64,000 nt of DNA from Trichoplax adhaerens (Eukaryota > Placozoa > Uniplacotomia > Trichoplacea > Trichoplacidae), in contig NW_002060945.1 in NCBI RefSeq assembly GCF_000150275.1, forward strand, positions 1,039,190 through 1,103,189. The letters run 5' to 3'. The translations under genes and the position numbers were made by a program. Positions 13,101 to 25,000 of this stretch are shown piece after piece (the first letter of the stretch is position 1; each line of letters starts with the position of its first letter). The notes beneath the pieces were generated by a model. That model saw only the letters and a list, made by a program, of their open reading frames with translations, ran no database searches and had not been told where the DNA came from.

Positions 13101-15243
13101 CATATGAACACTGTAGTATCAAACGATTAACTGTACAATTTTGCGCTAGGGAGACTATCAGCCTAGTCCCGTTACCGGAAGACTAGAACCTTACTTCCCT
13201 ACTTGGAAACGAAGATTAATATACTGTGTCACCATTCCAGTTATATTATTTTGTATATCAGTGGTATTTGTGGTAATGCTTTTATGCTTTAAATTACAAG
13301 AATTTTTCAATGAACATGCACCTGCATGGACGGTCCATTTTCCTAAAATGTTATTAGCGTTATCAGTTTCTGTTATGGATGACGTTTATAAAAAAATTGC
13401 AGTTAAATTAAATGATTGGGGTAAGAAATTTTCAAAACTATAATCATGTAATGATAATTTAATACTAAAAGTATAGATGTCCTCAAGTTACATAATGCCA
13501 TCATTCGCCAGTGTTTTTCAATTTTACTAATTTCGGCCTTATTTCAATAGAAAATTATCGACTTGAAGAGACTTACGAGAATCACCTAATTGTAAAACTG
13601 CTTTTGGTAAAGTAGATGATTGTACAGTAAAATCTTAATAACATCACCCTTAACTGATCTATCATTCTTTCATACTCTCCTTCTTAGTTTCAATCTGTCA
13701 ATTCTTTCTTGTCGCTGTTTTATATTGCATTTTACTTGCAAGATTTCCGTCGATTAAAACAGGTTAGCTACTAACATACGAGATAGATTACCATCTTCAC
13801 ATTTTATAGGATAATTATTGATGTAGCTTATCTCTATGAGCTACTGTAAACATTTCAAGTATTGCTACAATATACTTTCATCTTAATTAAATTTTAATCA
13901 CTTAAAAGCAATTGGTAGCATTGCTTATTGTTCGTCAAATTATTGGTAACATCAAAGAAGCATTGGTGCCATATGTTATGCAAAAAATAAAGTTTTATCG
14001 AATGTCGAAAAAGATGGAAAAACTCGAACAGCAATTATTAGAGAAACATAACAAGGGAGGCGATGAAACTGAAGTAGAAGATAAGACTATGCTTACGCAA
14101 GCTGAAGTAGAGTGCCAAATGAAAGAATACGAGGTACTCTATTAATCATTCGGTAATTGAATACAGATAGCGACTTTGTTTGAAGTACTGAGATTTCAAT
14201 ATCTCTCTACTCAACACTAGGACACCTTGGAAGATTATGCAGAAATGTTCATTCAATTTGGTTATGTTGTCCTTTTTTCATCCGCATTTCCACTTGCTGC
14301 GGTTTGTGCACTTCTTAATAATGTCATTGAAATAAGAAGTGATGCGTTCAAACTATGTAGCTCGTTTCAAAGACCATTTTCTCAAAGTGTTCGTGGAATC
14401 GGCGAGTGGCAGGTAGTAAACATGTACTAGATTTACGTATTACAAGATCATACCTTAATGCACCACAATTTTTCTACGATTTTCGATAGGACATCTTACA
14501 TTTCTACTTAATTGTTAATTTAAAATTGTCACTAGTTCATATCGAGATCCAATTTAATTATTAAAATACGCGTATAATCATTAAAACACAGTGGCTATCT
14601 ACATTGTTGCTAGTCAAACTAAATAGTAAAAATTTTTACTAGTTTGCTCTAGAATCAATGGGCAACGTTGCAGTAATGGTTAATTGTGCATTACTTGCAC
14701 TATCTGGTATCTTTCAAAAAATTTACCCCGGAATTACTCCTGTGGGAGTGGTAATGGTAACCATACTCCTTGAGGTGCTTAGTTATTGTTGTAAAAATGA
14801 CCAGTTACAATTTTATGAATTAATATACGTAAGACATTATACGATCATACTAAGATGATTACTGTATGTCGTAATTTTTTTGTACTCCACTAGCATCTTG
14901 TCTTCGCGATCAAGATTTTGGTAGAGAAAGCAATTCCGGATGTCCCGGAATGGATTGAAACAGAATTGGCTAAATTAGAATACAGAAGAAGGACTGCATA
15001 CATGGTTATTATATTGTATACATTAATACGTATCATATATATGGTTTCTTGTAGCTCCTTAACCAGTTTGATCGATAAATGAATACCACAATGTACATTA
15101 ATTTACTCGTATTTACCGTATTGTATCCTTATTACTAAAACATAAAATAGGAATCTCAAACGGCGAAGCGCCGCAGCAACTCACCAGTAGTAAATGATGT
15201 ACCCTCCGGAAATACCTCGGAAGAAGCTGGAGTACAACTATAG
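10115..15243 (+). CDS. ANO8: Anoctamin (TMEM16 family), closest to ANO8/ANO10
   Basis: This is a multi-pass membrane protein of the TMEM16 channel/scramblase family. The ANO8/ANO10 branch is linked to ER and ER-plasma-membrane contacts. Exons are 10115-10196 (proposed start), 11710-12192, 12350-12514, 12729-13006, 13150-13420, 13551-13606, 13688-13762, 13909-14133, 14221-14412, 14643-14774, 14894-15004 and 15151-15243. They total about 720 residues in phase. Landmarks in order are [89 protein letters not shown] and EIRSDAFKL. In the family, the E and D of EIRSDA belong to the calcium site. The acidic linker that is long in human ANO8 is short here. Exon 1 lies 1.5 kb upstream and is supported by phase and a good donor only. 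The donor after 15004 is weak; reading on would end near 15084. Confidence 0.9.
10834..11130. repeat. Imperfect tandem duplication, unit about 177 bp, in anoctamin intron 1
   Basis: The string atcgagtaggctacgata occurs at 10834 and again at 11011. Both are followed by similar blocks (gtacaaaaacgt, then gattc and aata). Copies have diverged and have no coding potential. Confidence 0.6.
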
Positions 15244-16000
15244 TTGTACTCCCGTCATCGTCAGCTTAATTTGATCATATTAACTGCTTTCACAATTTTG
15301 AATTCATCACGTTCGGCTCAGAATTCCGTGTGTTTTACTTTATTTCGTAATTATCCAAACTGAGCACAACAAGCTAGTCTATTTTCAATATTTAAATTTT
15401 AATAGTACAAAATTACTACAAATAAATGGTGTCATAATCAACAGAGATTACATGCAATACTGTGTTAAAGGTAGCTTTAGATGTACCGAAATTTTTATTT
15501 ATTCAATGTTCTAAGTATAGATTCTACACTTACATATATTTGAAAAGGTAACGCATAAAGGGAATTTTTATAGCTGCTATAAGAATCGTCCATGATCCAT
15601 CTTAATTTTTATCACACAAATTATTTTACACTCCACTCTGAGTATGGCAAGTATATACGCGTATTTTAGCAATCGATGGTTTATGTTCAAGCCGGTTTAT
15701 ATTTACTAATTTATTCTTACTATCAATCATGGTAATAACAATAAATGTTGAAGGTTATATTATCAAATATTTACGCTGAACAGAGTGGTGTATTTAAGTA
15801 TTAAATCATGCAATTATATTACAATTCTGTACCGGAGTTTGTTAGGTGAGTGATAAGTTATCTAGTGTATTGATTGATACTACTAGCAAGAACAAATATC
15901 TCAAGGTAACCATCGCTCATTCATAATACTATTTCAGCATACGATTACTACACTGGAACATGTAATATTTTTATAAAACAACATGTAGCGATAGCTTATA
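15244..16000. other. Intergenic DNA between convergent ANO8-like and SKA1 genes
   Basis: AT-rich sequence with no exon, RNA gene or repeat that I can support. It should contain both 3' untranslated regions. Confidence 0.5.
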
Positions 16001-18808
16001 TTAGTAGCAAGATTGCAGGAGATAACGTGTTACTCTATTACGCTTGAGGACAACTATCCTATCCGTATGCCGTAAGACAGTAATAGCATTCTTTGTGCTA
16101 AGATCCATTTTAAGTTTTCCATTTTCACGAAGATCCTCATCGGTAATGAAAATGAAGCCTACAGAATTGAAAATTTCTATTAGCTTTAGAACATGATTAT
16201 CGACTAGCTACCAACGTTTTACGCTTTTTAATATATATACACTACGTTTACGTACAATAAAATTAATAGTTATACTGTGATTGTATTATTTGTATACAGT
16301 ATTTTCACAGAATGGATTTATTTATAACAGTTTCTTGCCTGCAGTTTCGTCACATTCGGCATCCTTGAATTTCTAATTTACGTAAAGGAAAAATGTCAAA
16401 GGCGTGGTATCACAAATATGCATCAATTAGTTAGCCTTCTACCAATCAGTCATTCATGTTTACCCTGAATTTAGCCAACGTTTGCTGATTCATAGCTGAC
16501 TTTGGTTTATTTAAAATTTTATATTTAATACGTGCAACTTTTAGGAGATTTTCCAGTGTTGAATTAACAAATTTTAATGACAATCGGCCCCTGATGTAGC
16601 TAAAGATTCGAATATCCGATACAAATCAATTAAAATATGACTAAAAAATCATAACTTGACCTAACAACAATACAGCAATTACGAAAATCTTTTCAAGTAC
16701 TAGCTAATTTGTTTTGTTCATATATCACCATAGCTTGCAATTGAAGCTACCCTAATTTGCCTTACTGTGGTATTGAATCCAATTCTTCAGGGGTTACAAG
16801 TTCAATTGCAGGAAGAATGTCTTGTTTCTTGTTTACTTCAGTATTACATACTGGTATATTCGAAGCTGGCTCATCCTTTACGTTTTCTTTTTCATCCTCA
16901 CACGTTGAACTATTGTATCAGTAGAAAGTGTTAAGCCTTTACTGAGCTGCAATTATGTTTAATAAGACTTAACGTAGTAAATATGAACATTATTATCAAT
17001 TATGCTGCAACTCTTCCTACAGTACTACCTATGATGTATAAGTGATCCTGTTTTACTTAACGCTAAACTACTCTATTTTATTATTCCATATCCTATAACC
17101 TTATGATGCAAATTATCATGTAATTAGTCTACAGTAAGTATAGCGTAGTTTTTTCGTCATTTTTTGCATTTCTTATTCTTTGCTCGGCACTATTCTACGT
17201 GATACTTTGCAGTATATCTAGAGATGCACAGATAGATGATGCTTATCCAACATTAAATCTACCCCGCATGTATTGCCTATATGATAACGAGCTAATGATA
17301 TGTACTATTGCCTGGATAGTATAAATATAAGGTACAGTATTTCTTTCTTTTAAAATCATACATTTGCCGAAATTAATTTTACATTCTATCATTCTAATAC
17401 CCGATCCGTATATAAACAATTTTAATCCTTAAACAATATCTATTTTTTTAATTTTAATAAGCTAGGTAGAGCAGAAACCAAAAATCCATATGTATCAATA
17501 TAAAGACAATAATGTACGTCGCGGTCATTAGTTACAGTAGATACCTTACTGTCGATAGCCTTTCTAAAAGTTTAGCCGGTACATTGGCCTCTAGATGTTT
17601 GAAAGATTCCAAATTTGTCTTTAAATCTTGTTCTAATTTCTGTAATAGTGCGAATGTATACAATCAGTCCTATCATGTAAGCACTTGACTTCAAAATATT
17701 AAATCTAGAAAGTCATATAAGTCACAAGACTACTTGAATCATGCAGTCTATATCTCAAAATACTAATTTCCGAATGTGATAAATAATGGCCATCTATCGT
17801 AAATTTGCAGCGTAAGTGTATACTGTATACGTTAGGTGTTCATCTATCTTAAAATAATCTACTAAATACTCCACAAGTTGTTCAATTCGATATTAGAGGA
17901 GTAAATGCAAACCAGAGCTTGGTTAATAATTTCTAATTTACCGTGTTTACAAAATGGAGAAAAATAATCATCATGATCATTATACGAGTATTATTAACCT
18001 TGGCTTCTCCAATTGCATCTTTTTCACGCTGGATACATTGACTAAATTGCTGCAATAGTTGATCAATCTTATCCAATTCATGGCTTACTAACTTTAACTC
18101 TTGAAGGATCTTATCTTTATTGGCACCTAAAAAATAATTAAATATATTACGATTCTCTTTTTAACTCTATTTGATCCAAATACATCATGCACTCTAGTAA
18201 TCGAATACATCGTACGATTCTGTACTCTAAGAATACAAGTTAACATGTTCTTTCTCATCAACATTGCACTGTCAGGGGCTAAATCTACGTTGATCGTTAA
18301 TATGTAAGGGACAGTGAAATACGAGTACAGTACTGAGATGTAGTAAGAGAATCGCCATCATCATGTCGTACTGTATTTCTGTGTCTATAGCAGTAGGACA
18401 CCGCCGCGTCTAACATGTTGCTCCGTTTCATCAAGTACCACTATAAAATCTATCTTGTCCAGTTATACAATCCAATAAACAGCATGGAGACCACAAAGGT
18501 GAGAATAAAATATAACTTGGAGTAAACACAGATAGTATCCCTAGTAAGAGATCATTTTCTACATCCGTAGATAGCTAATTGAACTAGACGATGTGGAGGA
18601 AAATGGTTTAACGGTACATAAATAAAGCTAAATAATTTTTTCAATCGTGGAGAAGACGCAACAGCTATTTCCTAAGAGAAAATATCTTCATCTCCTTCCA
18701 CAAATACTCACCCTTTGAATCTTGGCTATGATTTAGATACGCCAATACTCTTAAATGTTCATCTTTAGCTTGAAAATAACTGGTTAACTGAGAAAGAGCA
18801 TTGGCCAT
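16001..18808 (-). CDS. SKA1: Spindle and kinetochore-associated protein 1
   Basis: SKA1 binds microtubules within the SKA complex (SKA1-SKA2-SKA3), which tracks depolymerising ends at kinetochores. Exons 5' to 3' are 18712-18808, 17999-18126, 17545-17639, 16766-16909, 16464-16599, 16339-16372 and 16001-16158. They sum to 792 bases, 263 residues, in perfect phase (human SKA1 is 255). The N-terminal half is a helical coiled coil ending in NVPAKLL, followed by an acidic linker. The motif IPHYIRGRLS then opens the C-terminal winged-helix domain, with KYKILNKPKSAMN, FIFITDEDL, AITVLRHTDRI and the final RVTRY. These match the SKA1 order ESIPxYMKGR, KYKIL, LRHxxR, LTRYVI. One intron (after 16339) begins with GC instead of GT. 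The ATG at 18808 gives a length fitting the family. Confidence 0.93.
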
Positions 18809-19386
18809 TTCCGTATTTTCGATTCGATAGGCTTATTTAACGAAATTAAGAACGAATCAATCAATCTTCCGATGTTACCTTCAATTTCAGATCAAGATAT
18901 CAAAGAAACCAGCACAGTATTTACTCGATTGACTTAAGACTAAGCAACGATGGTAATATCATGTCATGGGATCAGTATATATCGATCGGGGGAATTATCC
19001 AGATTTTTATTTACAAAATGCTGTCTCTAATGGAGGAAAAAACTGCTTCCTACTGCCACTTTGATGCTTGCTCAGCTACTACGTTTGGTGCTAGGTGCTA
19101 CTATACCGATACAGTACTCTCCAGTCATATCAACTTCTAGCAATAAACAGCGAAAAGGGTTCCTGTATCACTTTCTTGTAACAGCAAGACCGCGAATTTT
19201 TGAAAATCACGTGATCGGCACCGGGTGGATGGGCGGACAGCCTCATCTCGTCCTAGTTCGGTTGCAAACACTTGGATTCATTATGAGGTCAGTATGGGAA
19301 ATGCTCGTCTCCGAATTTGACTTCCTTTTCTAAAGAAATACTATACGAAATCTCTTCCATTTTATTACTCTTTAGCTCCCAAGCTA
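18809..19386. other. Upstream region of SKA1
   Basis: No gene was recognised. The part near 19190-19250 contains gggcggacag followed by catctcgtc, which recurs near 59760-59795, so this is probably a dispersed repeat. Confidence 0.4.
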
Positions 19387-20220
19387 TACAGTACTACAGC
19401 CATTATGTAGTGATAGTCCAGAAATCGACTAAAAAGGTCGCAAAAGTAACAACAAACTTAAATAGATATTGCGTCTTGAGTCATCGTACAACCATTTATA
19501 GCTCACAGCTGGTCGGATGTACAGTACTATACTACAGCAATGATGCAGTGATAGTCCAGAAATCGACTAAAAAAGGTCGCAAAAGTAGAAGAAACTTAAA
19601 TAGATATTGCGTCTTGAGTCATCGTACAACCATTTATAGCTCACAGCTGGTCGGATGTACAGTACTATACTACAGCAATGATGCAGTGATAGTCCAGAAA
19701 TCGACTAAAAAAGGTCGCAAAAGTACAACAAACTTACATAGATATTGCGTCTTGAGTCATCGTACAACCATTTATAGCTCACAGCTGGTCGGATGTACAG
19801 TACTATACTACAACTATTATGCAGTGATAGTCCAGAAATCGACTAAAAAAGGTCGCAAAAGTAGAAGAAACTTAAATAGATATTGCGTCTTGAGTCATCG
19901 TACAACCATTTATAGCTCACAGCTGGTCGGATGTACATGTACTATACTACAGCTATTATGCAGCGATAGTCCAGAAATCGACTAAAAAAGGTCGCAAAAG
20001 TACAACAAACTTAAATAGATATTGCGTCTTGAGTCATCGTACTACCATTTATAGCTCACAGCTGGTCGGATGTACAGTACTATACTACAACTATTATGCA
20101 GTGATAGTCCAGAAATCGACTAAAAAAGGTCGCAAAAGTAGAAGAAACTTAAATAGATATTGCGTCTTGAGTCATCGTACTACCATTTATAGCTCACAGC
20201 TGGTTGGATGTATAGTACTG
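19387..20220. repeat. 138-bp tandem repeat array, about six copies
   Basis: The anchor gcgtcttgag recurs at 19471, 19609, 19747, 19885, 20024 and 20162, so the period is 138, 138, 138, 139 and 138. Copies differ by a few substitutions; for example, acaacaaac alternates with agaagaaac. Because 138 is divisible by three, a long open frame (19317-19985) runs through until the 139-base unit shifts it. Each unit contains a tacagtactatac segment like the dispersed palindrome motif. It is read as a minisatellite, not a gene. Confidence 0.9.
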
Positions 20221-22093
20221 TTATTCCTTACAATTGGTTATATTGCGGTATTATACTGTAAGGTGATACCACCACGTGACTACCTTATAGACTTGTTATT
20301 ACCATGGATACCATACCGTAGCAGCTAATTCTGATGTCAATCGTAGACAATATACAGTAGTATACAAGTCTAGTTGCAGATATGCGATGCAGCTGAAATC
20401 AACCGGTAAAATAATCGGCCTGCACATTTTTAGTATAGTGAACGACCGCTTTCCATAAAATTTTTAGGCTTTGCAAATGTATATTTTACCCAAAGATAGC
20501 TGACTGTAGCAGATAGTTAACAGGTAGTGTACAGGAGAGACTACTTAGCACTTTCTAACACTATAACAAAACAACACGAAAACATTCGCCATTGACCTAA
20601 ATAATGTGACAGTAGTTATCGCAAAATAGTTTAACTGTCGAGAATCTCCTTCATGTTCACATTAACCTTAATTCAATAGAGTCGCACCTTAATTAAAGGA
20701 CTGTCAATAAATGTTGTCATAGCCATGGCTAATATAGTATTATAGAAGGAAATGTTGGCTTTTCCGTCAGTCCAATTATTGCTCAAGCAGAGATTAATAT
20801 CTTGTGATTTTAAACTTAGGGTAGTATCTTAACTACGAGAAAGATGTAAACCAGAGTCCTCCAATGGAGCGAAAACGCAATTCGAACCCGATCAAATTGG
20901 TCATTTTCTAACCCGAAATGAGTACAATCGCGATAAAAACACTGTATCACCACAGAGATTCTTAACCCGAATCCCGCCCTCGAGTCAGGTTCAAGTCGGG
21001 TTTCGGATTGACTTTGCAGGATACTGATGTGAATCTTTCAAATGAAAGCATGATCTACAATATGGGATGATGTTGATGGCTCTTATCCTTCTAAGCTACC
21101 TCACATAATCGAGACTGTTGCATTTTTTTTTTTCAATGCCATCACTCAATCTGCAACTTACTATATCAATTCAATATTGTCAGGAAAAATAAGTACTAAA
21201 AAGAAAACAGTCCTTTGATTCCGTGAATGACAGCTATAGACTCCCTCTACAACAACAATATAGTACGGTAGTTATCCCATGCTTCAGGGCTAGCATTGGG
21301 CTGCGCTGTTTACTTGCATGGCCTGATAGAATCGTTGGAGAAATGCCTTTTCCTTATGAACGCTACGTAGCATAAGTACAAACTTGGGAGTTTCTACTAT
21401 CTACTTTCGATACTATTGTTGGTAAATCAACCAACAAATGATGCAGTTCCGTAAACAACTCGAGATTATTCTAAGGTGGACTTTAAATCTTCAACACGTT
21501 GTGTATGTAACATGCATTATGCAGCGGACTCAAATTGAAGAACTGATATAGCAGTTCAACTACATGATCGGTATGAAAACTTCCTAGGAAGAAAAAAAGG
21601 GGTGCTACCCATGATGTTCGCATGGCAGGTGTGGTAAATGCTAACCAAATCAAATAATTTACTACTATATTCAGTACTGTACAACATAAGAGTTTGATCT
21701 TTATAACATCGTATCAGGCCTCCATGTCCACTCCACCCTCTTAGTATCAATTGCTGTATTTCAATTCTAAACTCTATTCCTGGACTACAATCCTATCCAT
21801 TCGTTAAATAAATAAATAATTCGGAAACGGCGTTCTATTTCTAAGTATTCAATCATAAATTGTATTCGATACATATACTCGCACATATAATAATCTTCGA
21901 CGTAGAATAAAATACTTAAATTGAAATACGCGTAAAAGAAATCGTACTGTGGAAAAACGAAGCGTAACTTTCCAAACTGGATTGTTATATTCAGTACTGT
22001 GGTATACGTAACAACTTATAAGTATCAAATTATTCCATCCTTAAAAAAAAGCTGGTCACGAAATTGGAAAATCGATTAAAAAGGGATCTAGTT
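20221..22093. other. Intergenic region upstream of the NLR-like gene
   Basis: No exon chain was recognised. Segment 20895-21010 repeats acccga and its complement tcgggt and could fold. Copies of tcagtactgt lie at 21671 and 21991, the second about 100 bases before the start codon of the next gene. Confidence 0.4.
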
Positions 22094-25000
22094 ATGTCAA
22101 ACGCCTCATATGTCGATAAGGATGTCAATCTAAACTACCTTTATGATGAGGTACATATTTTACAAGTCTGGCAGAGCTATATTTTACGGGAACTGCAACA
22201 GGTGCGATTTTACGTTGGTCACACAGTTGATGGCACTTCACAAGATGGTACCTTGTCGCATTTATTGGATAACATGTCTCTATCTGGAAGAAGCGGTGCG
22301 TTATTAGTCACTAGCGATGGTCAATTATATCAATGTGCTGATTATTCTATTTCTATCTGCGGCGCTGTGAACTACGAAAGTAACATACAAGGCGGGTATG
22401 ATGCAGTCACAAGCAATTTAGAAACCGTATTCAAACAAATAATAGAATGGAATAATTTGAATCCAAGTGCTTCCATCATCTCACAAAAAATAATTTTTCC
22501 CCTTCAAACGCATTATAACCATTGGACCTTAGGTTGTCTCATACTAAACTTTTCAGGCCAATCTTTGCTCAATAAAGCTGAGATAAGCGTTTATGATCCA
22601 TTTGGTGAAGGTAGTATCCGCGATTCGGTAAAGGTTAAAATAGAAAATCTACTGAAAGAGGTCTTTAACTCCTCAAATGTTCAACTCGATATGAAGGATA
22701 ATTCAGATCATATCAGACAACAATATGACGGTACCTCTTGTGGCGCTATTACTGCAGAGAATGGTAAAGACTTGTTGAACGGCGGTAATGAACGATTACA
22801 AAAGCAATACTGCAATCATACATCGAGCAATGATCTTCGCTTGCGACATTTGAAAGACGTCAGTACTCCTCAATTTGCTCAAAGGCAATGGCAAGCACAA
22901 TATAGTGATATAAAAGGCGATAAAGAAATCCAAAACAAAGAACAAGTCAAGAAATCTTTGATAAAATGGATTCAAAATCTACAGGTCGAAGATAAATATC
23001 AAGTAAAGATGTCATTCAGAGCTTTATACAACATTAGTAAAGAAATGATGAAAGATAAAGGAGAAAACCTGTTTAAAAGATTAGCTGTCTTACGGAAGAA
23101 AGAAAGGGAGAAACCGAATAAAAAAAATCAAAAAGAGTCAGGAAATGGCGAGACGAAAACACTAAATCAATCAGGTTTAACTACCGCAGAAATAAACGAG
23201 ATAGAAAAATACCTTCCCATACCATTCGGTAATCCGGGCCAACTTGATGCTTTATCTCAAACTGGTGTAGACCCTGCCAGATTGATATTGACCAATTTAA
23301 AAAAGTTTTTTAATAATCATAAAGAATCACTAGTTCAAGCTAATATTTATAGTTCAATTCTGGACGGCGCCAATCAATGGCAAGAAGGTAGCAGAAAATT
23401 TCTTGAGGATTTCTCCAAAACGTACGAAAATTACAAAAACGCAGGTGTTGCATCCGCCAAAGGAACTGACCATCAAACCAGACAATTAAAATTAAAACTA
23501 TTCTCTTTCCCATCGCTAAATTCACTATTTCAGGATTGTGGCTGCTCTAATGCAAGCTGTATTCAAATAGAAAATGATATCACTACGATAAAGTCAGATG
23601 ATGAAACTGCGATTAATCTTCTACGCAAACAGATTATTCTTGAACTAGAAGACGACATAGCCGGTCTTGGACAATTGGTTTACACCGATAGTGATTATCA
23701 AACTGGTCTTAAAGAACTGTTAGATGGGAAAATCATTGCACAAGCCCAAATGTTCTCTCTAATCTTGAGTCGAAAAGTGACAGACTTGCTCGTTAAGAGT
23801 ATCGATATATATTACCAAAGACAAATTGGAACAAAACTACATCCCCCTTCACAAACAGGGCAAGCTGGGGCACACTTAGAAGAAAACGCGCAAGCCTACT
23901 TTTTAGCATTCATGATTACCGGCACTGTAGATCCTATTTTAGAACGAGATGATTATGACAGTTTAACACTGCAGGCCGCCCCCCAAGGCTTTAATACAGA
24001 TGATTTTGTTGTTACTTTTGGAAAAGAAAGTGAAGGAAATAGATCCCGTCTCCTATGCCAAGTTAAACGTTCCTTAAAGAATGGTCTTGGGAAAGCAATC
24101 AGCCAGGCTTGGGAGGATTTTGACAAGCCAAAAAAATTTAACCCCAAAAGAGACTATATTGTATTTGTGACCGAAACGCACTCAGGATTAGATCATCTAA
24201 AACAAATGATAAGCAGCGCTCATTCATCGAGCGACGATGTAAATCACTTTCGCAATAGCATTTTTGGAGAAGTCGAGAAAGCATATAGTAATATTCATGA
24301 CATTATCTTAGAAGAGGCATGCATAGATAGGCATGACGGTCAGATTAATCAAAAAGTGTTCAATTTCTTACTAAGAGTAAAAATTTTAGAATTTACCCAA
24401 GGTCATATAAGTAATATCAAAACTATAATAGGCAATTACAAAAATTGCAATACAGATGAAGCCCTAAAAACGTGGAACTCACTGTGTAAAGAAGTCGCCA
24501 AAGATAACGAAAGGGCTGGAATAATCACTCGCGAGCCCTTACCGGAACGCTATGAAAAACTCTTCGCTAAAATACAAAACGACCCTATATCAGACATAGA
24601 TTTATTTGGAGAAGAAAACTTTCCACCAGTAGATGATTATTTTACCGGCAGACAAAAGGACTTAATAAAAATGAAAGAGAAGCTATTCTCTCCAGATCCT
24701 AAAAAAAAGGAAGAAGAGAAAAAATTGCTCACCCTTCTAGGTTTAGGTGGAGTCGGAAAAACTTATTTAGCGCTGAAATTTCTTCATAACGCCAAAGACC
24801 ACCACGAAAGCATAAAATGTAGACTATTTTTTAACGCCGACGATGAGGAAACTTTAACCAATTCATACATTGAATTGGCTCGTCATCTAAATATTCTATC
24901 AGGAAAGTTGCAAATAGTAAGTCAAATCAGGAAAGTCAAAGGATGGCTTTGTAATAATACAGGCTGGATCATTTTATTCGATAATGCAACAATGAAATAT

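Noticed and set aside
15005-15087. Read-through end of the anoctamin after exon 14894-15004
   Set aside because: It gives a hydrophobic tail unlike the family. Splicing to 15151-15243 gives a basic, hydrophilic end instead, though the donor is weak.
19317-19985. 222-codon open frame
   Set aside because: It is produced by the 138-bp tandem repeat. There is no start context or domain, and a 139-base unit breaks the frame.
20895-21010. Repeated acccga/tcgggt motif, considered as telomere-like or tRNA-like
   Set aside because: Copies are irregularly spaced, no cloverleaf can be drawn and the unit does not match TTAGGG.
22064-22093. Upstream extension of the NLR-like frame from a TTG codon
   Set aside because: A eukaryotic gene is expected to start at ATG; the first one is at 22094.
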